In this document: positions 34,201 through 47,655 of the stretch, piece after piece | How the letters are laid out: each line of letters starts with the position of its first letter | Numbering within the stretch: position 1 is the first letter of the stretch | DNA from: Spirodela intermedia | Taxonomy: Eukaryota > Streptophyta > Magnoliopsida > Alismatales > Araceae | Assembly: GCA_902729315.2 (NCBI GenBank) | Contig: LR746275.1 | Coordinates: 2,512,501 to 2,576,500 of the forward strand | Direction: 5' to 3' | DNA length: 64,000 nucleotides | Position numbers and translations under genes: made by a program | The notes under the pieces: generated by a model | Told to the model about the DNA's origin: nothing | Databases searched by the model: none | The model's input: only the letters and a program-made list of their open reading frames with translations

Positions 34201-36954
34201 CATCATAATTTATTTACAACTTCATTCAGTTCTAGACTCAACAGAAAATTTTACAGGTCTAGAACATTTTCTGTTCACCTCAGAATTCCAGTTCTATGAA
34301 ATAAAAAAAATGAGCTGACTACAACTCTTTTACTGAAGAGCAGAGCTATGAAACACAAAAAAAATACGTGATGAGGGTACGCATCTTTTTCAAAATGGGA
34401 CTATGAAATTGCTATAGAATCTCATCAAGTAAATAAATATAAAATAAACTAAAAAGATACATGTCTAACCTGTATAAGATTTCTTTTTGCATTAGGATAT
34501 CAACAGCTAAATATTCTTTCGACTTCGGTGAATAATTTCATGCGATAAATGACTTTAAAAACACTAATGAAATGTAGTCCCCATGATAAATGTGGTGCCT
34601 ATTATAAGACATGTCAAACCTTGATTCACATAGAAGCATCTCAGGTTCATCAAAATTTTCTTTGAAACTAGAAAACAACATTTATGCAGCCAAATCATTT
34701 GGATTAACCTAATATAAAATCATTGCAATGTTAATGTTACTGTTGATAACATTATCTTTGCCAATGGCACTAAATGTTCACAGTCACAGCGACAGTCTGC
34801 TTCCCAGTTACCAGTGTCAGAACATGAGATTGAATCCAATGCATTTATAATTCTCAATTGTGTACACAACTTTAGAGATTTCTCCCAAAAAAAAACCATA
34901 ATGTCCAAAATAAAAAAAACTTAGTGAATTCGTCTGTTGAACATGAGTCCTAATCTATATATGAACGCGTCCAACATGAATAATTAACCTGTATACAAGC
35001 ACTGATATTTTTGTATGTGCGAGTCTAGTTCCTGGAAGCTCCATTATGACATCTTCCAGTAGAGTCTGTGGCCACCACCAACTTCATCACAAATATTATG
35101 TGAACAGAAACAGAAATTCGGAAGTCATCGTTAGCCTAAATTTCTCAAATACTCGCCCTCCACTCACAGAGGCCAATTTACTCTCAAGGCAGAAGAAAAC
35201 CTTGAAATGAATAGCAATCCCCAGGTCCGTTTGGTGACAGCCGTGGCTACTACCAATACCCAAAAGAAACCACTTAAAAAAATGTCACCTCGTCCACTCT
35301 CAATTGCCTTCTTCACCTTGAGTCTATGAAACTTCCTATCCTTCCTGATAAGATCTGACAAGAATTGCAACCTCAAACGCAATGGCCATTTTCTCCCCTG
35401 GAAGAGTACTAATCTCTTTTTAAGCGATAATCTAAGAGACTTAACCTGCCTTCTAAAAGGTTAATCACCGAAGTAAATTTTACAAGAGCACAAGAACTTC
35501 ATTTCAAGCTCTTGGTCAGGCTCTATCAGGGAATTTGACATACAAGTCCAATCATGCTTTGTTGAGCAGGACGAATAAAGAAACAAAGGTAAAGGACAGG
35601 GGTCATCGAATGAGGAAAGAAAAATTAAATAAAGAAGGCTTAAAATTATGGTCGACCTATATAAGGATGCTTATCCCACAGCCCTCACCCAAAAAAGAAA
35701 GAAAGCGTCAGCACTGCGGTGGCTAGCCACAATTCAACTTTTTCCTGCGATCAAGAAAGAATGCTGCTGGAGATTAATTATGTATCTCCCCGAAAAATGA
35801 AGCCTGAAACTGCAATTCAACTTTTTTTGTTTATTTTTTTTAGGAGTAGAGACAGAGATAGTTTTATAGTTTAATCCTCCACAAAGAATTCCGACAATTG
35901 AAAATTATTTCGTCCAGGTTTCACATGAACCCGGCCTGATGTGCTGAAAGTTCAACCTTTCCTGTTTCTTCTCAGAGGATCCCTACCCATTCCCCTCTTA
36001 GTTTGTTATGAATTCACAATCATTATGAGAAACCCGCGCCCATGGACACTCAACAACCAATATAATAGTCCACATCTTTCATGACAACATTGAAAAATGA
36101 TGTTAGCTTTGCTCATCTTCCTTTTACAGGTGCTCTTCTTTGGCAGACAGATCTGATCAGGCAATCCGTTGGATGCAAAATCCACCGTCTTTCATTCAAC
36201 ACACAGCACAAAACTGTCACAAAGAGGCCATTTGATCACCGAATTGAAACACCACCGCATTTGTCTTTGATGGCACAATATCGAGTACCGACCATGAAAA
36301 AGAATGATGCTCACAGACAACCAGCTTACGCCGACTCTCCGCAGTCCATGAAATCAGACTTACAAGAGGCAACAAGCTTCTCGTCAAGGATGAACATGAC
36401 TTGTTTCAATCCGCAACAACTAAAGTGTCCAAGAAAATCAGAAAGGCCTCTGTTTCAAAGAATGGCCAACTTAGGGTGGAAGACATCCCAAAGAAATAAG
36501 GAAACGCAGGAGTCCATGGATGGCCAGTGGAACACAATAAAGCTTCATTTACAATTTCGGCAAAAATATCAGATAATGGTAATCGAACCCACATTTCCTC
36601 CGCCAACGGCCAAACGTAAAGGTCAAGTCGGTCCAAAATACTAGCCACCGGGGATAATGCCCCTCGCCCGGTTCAAGTTCAGACAGTCCATCCGACACCG
36701 CAAATCAACCTTTCCATCAGAAAAAAGGAAAGCAAAAAAAAAAAGAAAAAAAAGAAGAAGAAGATGCAACCCAGAATAGGGAGATAATTATGCCACAATT
36801 CTCGGGTGAATTGTAGGATTTCTATGCATGTCAGGCGGCTACCGGTCCTTCCATCCAGATGAAGAAAGAAAAAAGGAAAAAAAATAAAAAAAGAGCAGAG
36901 GACCGGGGCTTCCCCCGATCTCCCATACGCCGATCTTCCGCGCTTACCTTCCAT
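31249..36954 (-). CDS. Plant kinase-like (probable pseudokinase) protein of unknown function
   Basis: Two minus-strand exons: a 7-nt coding start (36948-36954, ATG GAA G) and one long exon (31249-33377), giving 711 residues that begin MEGGSPGHESVGSVLKR. The ATG exon ends in GTAAGC and the long exon is preceded by TTTCTGCAG, so the join is canonical and in frame. The 3.57 kb intron separates leader and body. A serine-rich N-terminus precedes a long region without a recognised domain. The last ~200 residues resemble a kinase C-lobe: HGDIRPENV near 560 replaces HRDLKPEN, and GWG near 585 sits where DFG would be. The loss of DFG suggests no normal ATP/Mg catalysis. I recognise it as a plant-conserved, unnamed type from memory only. 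The ATG depends on the tiny exon and is the weakest part. Confidence 0.75.
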
Positions 36955-38013
36955 CACCACGGCCGTCTCTGCCCCTCTTCTGCCTGCTAGGGTTCTTTCG
37001 TCGATCCAGGCGTCGGAGATCCGCCTCCGGCAGCTACAGCCGCAGCAGGCATCTGGCCGGTCCTCCACACGCCGGCAAAACCAACGGCAGATGCATCCAG
37101 CGGGATCTCCGGCAGCAGGCGCAGGAGGTATTCGAAGAAAGACACTCAACTATCCCCACGAAGAACGCCGGCGACGACAGCACCGGCGGCAGCACGGCAG
37201 TGAGCGGCGGTGATTTGCGAACTGCCGGCCGCTTCCTTCTCCACCTGCCGGCTCCTCCCTTGTTAAGCACTCGTCTTCCACTGGAAAGCACAACGACAAG
37301 TCCTCAGGAGCTACGTGGCGCCCTCTACACCGTTCGATGTCACACCCACGACTCCGATTCCCCAATACCATCAGCATCCACAGATCAGACTGGTATGGAA
37401 GACAGGAATCCTGCTACATCCCGGTGACGATACGCCTCGCGACTTCCGAGGTGCAGCGGAGAGATCAAGGGGGCAAAGGGGTGGGGAGGAGTGAGATGAC
37501 TCGCGGTTAGATGACCGCGCGCAGTAGTTTCCAATTTCGGCAGATCGGGAATTTTTATTTTCGCCTTTTAATTGTGGTGCCACCCGCATTTCACCACACA
37601 GATCGGGAATATTTTCGCCTCTTATGTATATATTTTAATATAAAAAAATATAAATATGCATCAATATTCGCTGGCGTCCCCTCCAGAGAATTTTTCCCTA
37701 ATTTAATAGAATTTCCCGTGAGGAGGAGGAGGAGACCCTCCTCCGATGCGTGACGCACGCAGTTCGGTGCAGTGCGGCACGCGGCCATCATTTGAGCCGC
37801 CGCTTCCTTGCACGCCGGCGGCAGTGGCGGAGGACTCGGCGACGGCGACGTGGTACGAAAAGGAGTGCACACGTGAAGCGGCTAAATGTTTTCTTCTTCT
37901 TTTTTTTTTTTTTTTTTTTTTTTTTCTGAAGAGACCAACTAACGGAAAGCAGCACTAAGCACGGAGAACCAGACGTAAGAAAAGAAGAGAGAGAAAGAGA
38001 CAGATAAACAGGT

Positions 38014-38051
<38 letters not shown>

Positions 38052-38188
38052 GGTCAACAACAGAGCACCGAAAGTTGCCGTTTTTATGGTTCCTTCCTAC
38101 TGGGAACGAACGACCGGAAATCAAATAGGAGCACCCAGAAAGAAGAAGAAGAAGAAGAAGAAGCGGGATTTTCGTTTCGTTGCGTTGC
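36955..38188. other. Region between the kinase-like gene and calmodulin
   Basis: The first few hundred bases upstream of 36954 are GC-rich and should contain the kinase-like promoter and leader on the minus strand. Further right are a T run of about 27 bases (37899-37925) and a (GA)n run (38017-38046). The calmodulin 3' UTR should also fall here. Short ORFs on both strands overlap these tracts and were not called. Confidence 0.45.
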
Positions 38189-40195
<2,007 letters not shown>

Positions 40196-40337
40196 GGCTT
40201 TTCTCTTGCAACGCAGAGTTCCCGATCGCGAAGGGAGGAAACGACGATCGATCGATCGATCAATCAGTCACGGCGGAAATGGGGAAAACCGGAAAGGAAG
40301 GAGAGAAGTCGTCCGTCAACCCCTCCCTCCCCTGTTT

Positions 40338-40352
40338 CTTATATATTTATAG
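40338..40352 (-). promoter_or_regulatory. TATA box of the calmodulin gene
   Basis: On the minus strand the sequence reads CTATAAATATATAAG, a strong TATA box about 145 bp upstream of the calmodulin ATG. It predicts transcription starting near 40310 and a leader of about 110 nt. Confidence 0.65.
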
Positions 40353-41491
40353 AGTCAGCCCACAGGATCACATCCTCACCGGACGTGATGCGCATCTTCA
40401 ATACCATACAATTCTCTTTTTACGAAAAACCCACAAAATATTAAAAACTTACACATTTGTCCCTTGTGGCAGGACCGTCTGATCCGTAGACCTGAGCCTT
40501 GTCGGAAAATGCCAAACGCCCCTTTGGACCTTGACCGGGGATCCTGATTTCGTGGCCCACCGAACGATCCACCTAGAAACTCTCGTCTTCTCCGTGATGA
40601 AATCACAACCGTTTGATCCTATCAACGGTCGAGATGAGTCCAGCGCACAACCGCTGACGGGATTCCCGGTGCGAGTCCACCGACAACGGCGTGACATGGA
40701 CAGGTGGGGAGAGAGAGTCAGAGCGATGAACGGGACCTCCAGATAGCGCGGCGCACGTTGGTCGCTGAGGTGCCCATCCTTGTGCGCCCGCCATATTAGA
40801 AGACGGCAGGAGCAGTTGGGTCAAAGAAATAAATATTTACGTAGATAGCCTTTGTTGACAAATATATTCATTTCGTGAGTATAAACGTACCCTTTTTATG
40901 TACCGTATTACAATAATGCCCTCTGAAGTAAAACCGATGAGTGAACAACAAGGTTTTCGAGTTAATTAATTAATTACGGGGGTTGACTAGCATTATATTT
41001 CATAAAGGTAAGGATTGAGATAGTTGTAGATGGGCGCGGATGAAATTGTACATGTTTTTAGGCCTTTTTTATAAAATTAGCAGTAGTGGATACGATAAAA
41101 AAAATTTGCGGCGGCTGTCTCCTTGTCTTCTCCCCCCACGCGATTTCTGTCCGTCCGGTCCGGTGGCGGCTCAATGATTACGGGCCTGGCTCGTTCACCC
41201 TGCAGAAAGTCAAAGGGGACAATCTCTCCGTCTTCAAGATCCGGTGAGGAGGAGGCATCCTCAGATCCATGGTCTTTAATTGAGCATTAATGACAAAAGA
41301 AAATAGTTACAGATGGATTCCAAGGTATGGGGTTAGGAATCCAGTTGGAAGATGAGATGGAGGAAACCAGAAAAGACCCAGAAGGTTGGAGCAGATGAAG
41401 CAAGGTCAACGCCCAGGAAGAGCATTTCTGGACTTTGCATGTGAAGGATGAAGGTCCTGTTCCTCAGTTATCCTGAATCAGCTTTCCAAGA
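40353..41491. other. Calmodulin upstream region and MYB-CC 3' flank
   Basis: No gene is recognised. Short ORFs on both strands at 40376-40824 overlap each other without a domain. AT-rich DNA follows to about 41100. The last part should contain the 3' UTR of the MYB-CC gene. Confidence 0.45.
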
Positions 41492-43801
41492 TTATGGGCT
41501 CGACGAGGAAGCAGACGGCGGCGGCGAGCCGCCAATCCTTGCTCTCTTGAGGGAGGAGGAGGGGGTGGTGTTGGTGGTGGCGCCGCCGCCTTCTTCTGAC
41601 AGCGGCGGCGGTGGCGACGGGGATCCAGAGACGGTCCGGTTGCCATCGGTTGCAGGAGGCTTGGAAGATGACGGTGCACTGCCAAGCTTCTGCTGTTCTT
41701 CGATGATCTTCTGCAGATACCTCCCCTGCGCTTCAATCCTCATCTGCAGCTGTCTCTGCACCTGAAAGTGGGCGGCGGGATGTGAGGACCTCGGATGGAA
41801 ATCCCATGGGAAAAAAGAGCTCAAGCATTCGACAATGGCGGCAGAGAGAAGAACGGACCTCAAGCTGTTCATGCAGCCGCTTCTGCACTTCCATCTGCAT
41901 CTTCAGAGCTTCAGTAATCTGGAGCCCCCTGAGACATTAATCAAGAGAAAGATTGGAGCAATCAACCAATAATCACCCATTTTAAAATCGATTAAATCGC
42001 TTAATAATTCTACTAATAGTACTGGAAATTAGTAATCAGCTTACGATGTGGGATCCAAGCTAGCAAGGCCGTCGTTGCAATCCCTTTTCTCGTCCTTTAA
42101 TCCTTTTTAAAAAGGGGGTTTATTAGCAGCAGGTAATTAAAAAAAAAAAAAAAGGAGGTGATTCAGAGCTGTTCATCCTCACCGTCTGCTGGAGATTCTG
42201 GTAAATACTTTGCAAGGCGATATTTCTGCCACCAGAACCAAGACGAAAGTAGTCAATTTAATAGTCTGTGAAGAAAATGTGGGATAAGAAATATTAACGA
42301 GAGGAAGGGAAAACAAAAAACAAAAAAGTCAACGAGATCACCTGTAAATGGCTTTTGACGTGATAGATGGTCAGCCCAGGTACACCCATGACCTTAAGAA
42401 CACCTTTCGGTGTAGCTCCTGTGTTCGCAGAGAGGAAAGAATATAAATAAAAGCATCATCATTGTTTAAAAGCCAGGGGGGAATAAGACGAGTGTATCAA
42501 CCAAATAAACCCAAATAGTTTTTAAAAAAATGTCTTATAAAAAATATTCATTTGTGAAATGAGTGTTATTTTTGGGAAAATCCGCCGCATTGGACCCAAT
42601 TGGATGGCAATAATGCCATTTTTGGAAGTGCCGGCCTTTTTACTCCGGATTGAGCATAGAACAGCTTGATCCGGTCATCTGAGAGATAGATTGAGTTTGG
42701 GAAAGTTGGCCCTTCCAGATCCACGGTGCGGTCTGGTTTTCTCTGATGCGAATGAAGAAAACCAGAGCAGAAGCCAGTTTTCATCATCCAGAATGCAAGA
42801 CACCAGTTTGACCAAGAGGGATTTCCAAGCGATAGCTTAGCTTAACTAAAGACTCGATAGCTAAACCTGGCCAAGGGATTTCTAAGATTCTAATAAACCC
42901 AATTATTTAGCTTCAACAAAAGGAAGGGGGGCGGGATGGGATTGACTTTCGAAGCTTGGGTACAGCTCATGTGGTTGACTAAAAAAATACCAGTTTTCCT
43001 TGGCAGAATAGATGAAAACTGTTATGTGCAAAGATTTCACCTTGCACTGTCACATAGGCAAAACGATGCCACCACATAAGAGAACACAGAAACAAAAAAT
43101 AAACAATTTAAGATGTCTCGTAATCCGTATTTTCAGGTATAAAAATTGCTGGGATGGCACAAATGACAGCGCCAGATGTCAAAAGCCATCATTGAAAACA
43201 AAGAGTACAACAAGAAACATCAAAAGCATCTGAGCATCAAAACCTTAGGGGTGCCATGATTTCTATTAATTAGAAACATTTATATTATTTTCACTAATAA
43301 ATTTGCAGCATGGTCACAAACTTTTATATTTATTAGTCCCGAACAAACAAAAAGGGGCAGGAGATTGGTAATAATGCATTGAGCTAATGGAATTCCTTCA
43401 ATTAACCAAATTCAAGTGACGTAATAAATTTAACCAAATTCCGGAAATTTTTAGCTCTGCCTCTGCAAAATTCGTCAAGTAAAACTATTCTGTTCTTATG
43501 AGAATTGAGACTGTTTAAAGACCTAAATATTCCTCTCAAGAGATGACTTTCTTCTGGAAGAAAATGGAAAGGAAATACTGTACACAAAATACCCACTGTC
43601 TGGTCCCCCAAGTTGCGTAATGGCATCAACAAAGCGATCATGAAGATCTGAAGTCCACCGCAGCCGCTGCTTTCCAGCCGCTCCTGAGGAGGCCGTACTA
43701 TTTACAGGAGAACCCCTCAACGATCCAATATTACTGAGCTGTTCATCACCCTGGGATCTATGCGGCATCAAGGCCATAGTTGCAAACTTCTTGGAGTACA
43801 T
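41492..43801 (-). CDS. MYB-CC (GARP, PHR1-like / PHL7-type) transcription factor
   Basis: Six minus-strand exons (43597-43801, 42342-42418, 42183-42225, 42045-42102, 41859-41928, 41492-41761) give 240 residues, starting [16 protein letters not shown]. The single MYB/GARP domain spans about 44-104 ([44 protein letters not shown]). The coiled coil at about 130-178 carries the LHEQLE motif (146-151) that defines MYB-CC proteins and mediates dimerisation. Known relatives bind P1BS-like GNATATNC sites as dimers; PHR1 and PHLs control phosphate-starvation genes. The KQRLRWT subtype resembles Arabidopsis PHL7 more than PHR1 itself. The tail is Ser/Pro-rich with LKRARIGG and is somewhat shorter than in relatives. 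The start ATG lies six bases after an intron acceptor, so a 5' UTR intron is present. The target pathway is inferred only from family. Confidence 0.88.
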
Positions 43802-45686
43802 GTTTAACTGCAATAGAAAGTGTTGCATCAATGATAAATTGCAAGAGCTTGTAGACAGAAATAAATGGAAAAATATAAGCGTAAATTTCCCTAATTAGCG
43901 TATTAGAATACAACAAAAGATCAAATTCAAAATCAACCGCCAGATGCCACGGGATGATAAGCAGCCAAAAGGCAGAGAGAGAATTAGAAGAAGTATAATG
44001 ATGCCAAGAAACTTCTCTCTTAAATGGTATTTGTACTTCCATTTTTTGGGTCCATCGAGATTATTCTTAACATTCCCAAACCCTCTGGGGAAAAATCTAT
44101 GCAGGCATTCAAAATAAGCATTGACATAAAAGATTATAAAAACGGGGAGTATTGAAGAGAGAATTAGAAGAACATTATCACGATATCAAGAAACTTCTTG
44201 CTTTGACAGTGTTTTTACGTCATTATTTGGACCAAGGAAGAGTATTCTTAAACTTATCAAACCCTTTGACAGTATATGCAACCATTCAAGATAACGAACT
44301 GGCATAAAAGAGGTATTACTAGTAAAGAAGAGAGAATTTAAAGAAGGAGAGTATCTGAGAGCAATGACGCAATACTCTGTTGACCTAATACAAGATCATC
44401 CACGGAGCAGGAAAATAAATCGGAGTACCTCGAGAGAACAGGTAATTGGAAGAAAAAGGCTGATGTGCACCCTAAAAGATCAGAGAGGAGCTGGAACAAA
44501 TGGTAAGAATATGTTTCCCTTACATACATGAGAACTCTTTTTTCTCCAAGTACAAAAAACTGGTTGAAGAATGGTAGAATTTTGATGTTAGGAATGGAAA
44601 TCGAAGCGGTATTCATTCAAGATCAAAAGCTTAGTAGGACAAGCAGGAGCAGCTCATTGAATCGGCAAAAAGTATCAACTGCACCAATGAACACAATTTT
44701 CATCCAGCACTACTCGAATTGTCAAACGTTGGGATAAATAAACTCCGATAGCAAGATGAAACGTGAAAAACTTAAATATTATCTCATATCGCACACATAT
44801 TATAGTCCTGGAGAACGAACTTGGCATGCAACCGGGAGTTTAGCAATTTGATTATATGTACACATACATGTGTGTATAGATCGATAGATAGGGACTGAGA
44901 GGGAAAGAATTTGCAGAAACACTACCTCCGTCACAGAAAACCAGCCAGCTATCAACCACTTCGACCCGCCGAAGGAGCCAAGAGAGCACGGAAATCCCGC
45001 AACATCAACGAGCTCCGGAACGCCATGAAAGCATTCCTGGTAGCACACTTAACTGGCCACCATTCCCCCCCGCCCCCACCGTCGAAAAAGACAATACCCC
45101 TTCTCTCAGGCTGCCACGACACGCGGTCAACTTCAAATTTCAGACATCAAAGAACTCTATCAGCCTCAGGGGAAACGCACGTACCCAGGATCTCCTCGAA
45201 TTGGCAACCCCAAGAGCTCCAAATGCTCGTCGCCGAAGGCATCTCAGGGCATCGGAAACTCACCGGCGGCGAAGAAAAGAGGGACCGCGGAAGCTCGGAC
45301 GCGCCGGTGGGGCCTCGCCTCGGAGAAATCGATGCTCGAGCAGGTCGACGGGTAGAGAGAAACGGAGAGAATCACAGTTCTAGGGCTTCGCAGACCAGCG
45401 AGCAATCGGAATCCTGCGTTGCGACGCAGACCGGCGCGGGGAAAACCAGAGCCGCTCGCCGGAGGAAGACGAAAGATTTATCGTTCAGACAGTCTGCCTT
45501 GCCCGGTGTTCCTCGGGAACTGTTTTAGTAATCCATCACCCTCCCATTATGACGAAGACTTCCTTCTCTCACCCATTATCTCCAAATAAAAAACGTATTT
45601 TACCGAAAGCCCTCATCGAATTATATTTTTGTAATGAGGTCCTTCTCTCTCCTCTCTCTCTCTCCTCTCTCTCTCTCTCTCCTCTC
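43802..45686. other. Leader introns and upstream region of the MYB-CC gene
   Basis: An acceptor just upstream of the ATG (about 43808) implies one or more non-coding exons in this stretch. The GC-rich segment 44900-45500 is the likeliest promoter and first exon. A 205-codon plus-strand ORF (44911-45528) covers it but has no recognised domain. Two similar segments near 43975-44050 and 44158-44235 share AGAGAGAATTAGAAG and CAAGAAACTTCT, indicating a local duplication of about 180 bp spacing. Confidence 0.45.
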
Positions 45687-45780
45687 CGTATATACACCAG
45701 TGCAGTACAGGAGACGCGTCTTGATGCTCAATATGGCTTGAAAAATTACTAAGTCGCCCGCATTAAAATTCTTCAGCAAG

Positions 45781-45811
<31 letters not shown>

Positions 45812-46175
45812 ATCAATCTACCATTTCTCCCTCTCTTCTGCGTATATACACGGTTGCAGCACATGAACACGCATCTGAAAGCTCAGTGTCTTGAAAAATT
45901 ATCGATTCGTCCGCATTAAAGTTCTTCAGCAAACTCTCTCTCTCTCCTCTCTCTATCAATCTACCATTTCTCTCTCTTCTGCGTATATACACGGGCGTAG
46001 TACAGGAACACGCATCTGAAAGCCCAAGATATCTTGAAAAATTATTCGAGTCGTCCGCATTAAAATTCCTCAGCAAACTCTCTATCTCTCTCTCTCTCTT
46101 CTACGTATATACAGGGGCGCAGTACAGGAACACGCATCAGAAAGCTCAATATGTCATGAAAAATTATCATGCCGT
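45687..46175 (+). repeat. Four-copy tandem repeat with CT spacers, reaching into the VQ gene
   Basis: Units start CGTATATACA at 45687, 45841, 45982 and 46104, giving steps of 154, 141 and 122 bp. Each continues with GCAGTACAGGAACACGCATC-like sequence, then CTTGAAAAATTAT and GTCCGCATTAAA, ending in a CT tract of variable length. The last copy is truncated after the GAAAAATTATC segment, which codes for the last residues and stop of the VQ gene on the other strand. Confidence 0.85.
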
Positions 46176-46756
46176 CTGGCTCGGAGTTCATTGGCGGTGA
46201 AGAAATTGATCAGGTTGTTGATCTGAGAGATGTGGTCGGGGGGACGGCGGGACGGCGTGTTCGAGCGGAGCCGAGATGCTGCTATCCTCGAGAGAGAGAG
46301 AGAGGGAGAGAGAGAGAAAGGAGAGAGGTCATGGCAAGGAGAGGAGGAGGAGGGTACTAACGCCGTGAGCTTATCTGGCGCCGGCACGGTGACGACAGAG
46401 TCAGAGAAGGGCACCGACGCCGTGAACTTCTCCGGCGCCGGCACGGTGACGACACCATCGGAATAGGATTCCCAGGCAGGCGCCCCGGCGGTGCCGCGGA
46501 GGCGCTGCTCCTCGCCGGCGAACTCGCAGAGGTCGGCGACGACGGAATCCCGACCGGTGAAGCGCTGGACGAGGGCCGTGAACTCTGATGCCGAGGCTAT
46601 GAACCTCACCGGATTGGAGATGTACACCACCTTCATCTGCTTCCTCTTGAGCTTCATCGTCTTCCCGGGGGATATCTGCTCGGTAGGGAATGCCGGCACG
46701 AAGTGCTCTTCTCCTCGTCGTTTCTCACTGCAGCAGCAGGGGGCTTTTGTAGACAT
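46154..46756 (-). CDS. VQ-motif protein, SIB1-like
   Basis: A single-exon ORF of 200 residues on the minus strand, starting ATG TCT ACA. The VQ motif FTALVQRFTG is at 59-68, within KVVYISNPVRF-ASASEF, which matches the core of sigma factor binding proteins SIB1/SIB2. Known SIB proteins bind WRKY33 in the nucleus and sigma factor in plastids and modulate defence. The Cys-rich N-terminus (APCCCSEK) followed by a basic patch (KLKRKQMK, 35-42) could include targeting signals, but that is a guess. The C-terminal acidic/aromatic SIB tail is missing. Instead a 19-residue unit beginning VVTVPAPxK is repeated at 102-120 and 121-139, and a Ser-rich stretch follows. The last five or six codons and the stop lie in a tandem repeat. 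Confidence 0.72.
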   Translation of the reverse strand: MSTKAPCCCSEKRRGEEHFVPAFPTEQISPGKTMKLKRKQMKVVYISNPVRFIASASEFTALVQRFTGRDSVVADLCEFAGEEQRLRGTAGAPAWESYSDGVVTVPAPEKFTASVPFSDSVVTVPAPDKLTALVPSSSSPCHDLSPFSLSPSLSLSRIAASRLRSNTPSRRPPDHISQINNLINFFTANELRARRHDNFS

Positions 46757-47234
46757 GGCAAGGGTCGAGCTCTGTAGCTTCTCGGAAGGCCAGTAGAGAT
46801 AGAGAGAAAGTAATAAATAAATGTAAGTATTTGATCCTTCAAATAATCGAAAGGCACGTTTTTTGGATTTCTTATGAAGAACTGGCGGCCAGCCACCGCA
46901 ACGAGGAGCGGTCGGAGGGGATGTATAACGGCCAGCAGCTGGTCAGCGTGGTAGCGGCAGATCAATTTTTCATTATCTTCTCAGATTCATCTGGGTTAGA
47001 GCTGATCGAGCGATTACCTATGCCGTGATTTTCACGGAACCTGGAATCGTCGAGAGAGACGATGATGATGCCAGCGGCGAAGGTGACACAACGGCGGTGA
47101 TGCAAGAAAAAGGATGCTCGACAGTGACGGAGGCGAAGAACAAGGCCATGTTGGCGGCACGACTGTTTCGTGGGAGAAGTCGACCGCTTCTTTTCACTCT
47201 CACGACCACTGGGTCCTTCTTTCCCACGTTGTCG

Positions 47235-47291
<57 letters not shown>

Positions 47292-47622
47292 ACCAGAGAG
47301 TAGTGTAGTCAACATCAGGAAGAAACAGGGCCTCATTCCTTACTATCGGAGCCATCAGAAACCCTCTGCGCAGGAGACGGAAGAGATCTGGTGGGGACGG
47401 CGGCGGACCCGGTAAGAAGAAGAAGAGGGACCCGCGGTCTCCGGCGGAAGAACAAGTTTTCAGCCTGCCGTTGAGGTCGTTGCTCGTGCTCGGAGAGACT
47501 TGTCCACGGTTTCTGCCTTGCCGCCGGCGGCCGAGAATTGAAAGCTTCCTCTGGGTGAACCATCGTAATCTGGGAAGACGAAGAGACTGGCTTGGAAGAA
47601 GCTACGGTTATCCAGGACTGTG

Positions 47623-47655
<33 letters not shown>

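Noticed and set aside
36081-36644. 187-codon ORF with a true ATG inside the intron of the kinase-like gene, opposite strand
   Set aside because: No recognisable domain, no promoter or splice context, and a low-complexity composition. Transcript data could reopen it.
44911-45528. 205-codon plus-strand ORF
   Set aside because: It lies in the GC-rich leader/promoter of the MYB-CC gene and has no recognised domain. It is probably chance in GC-rich DNA.
47333-47563. 76-codon minus-strand ORF with ATG as a gene
   Set aside because: No homology recognised and no splice partners found. Noted only in the region description.
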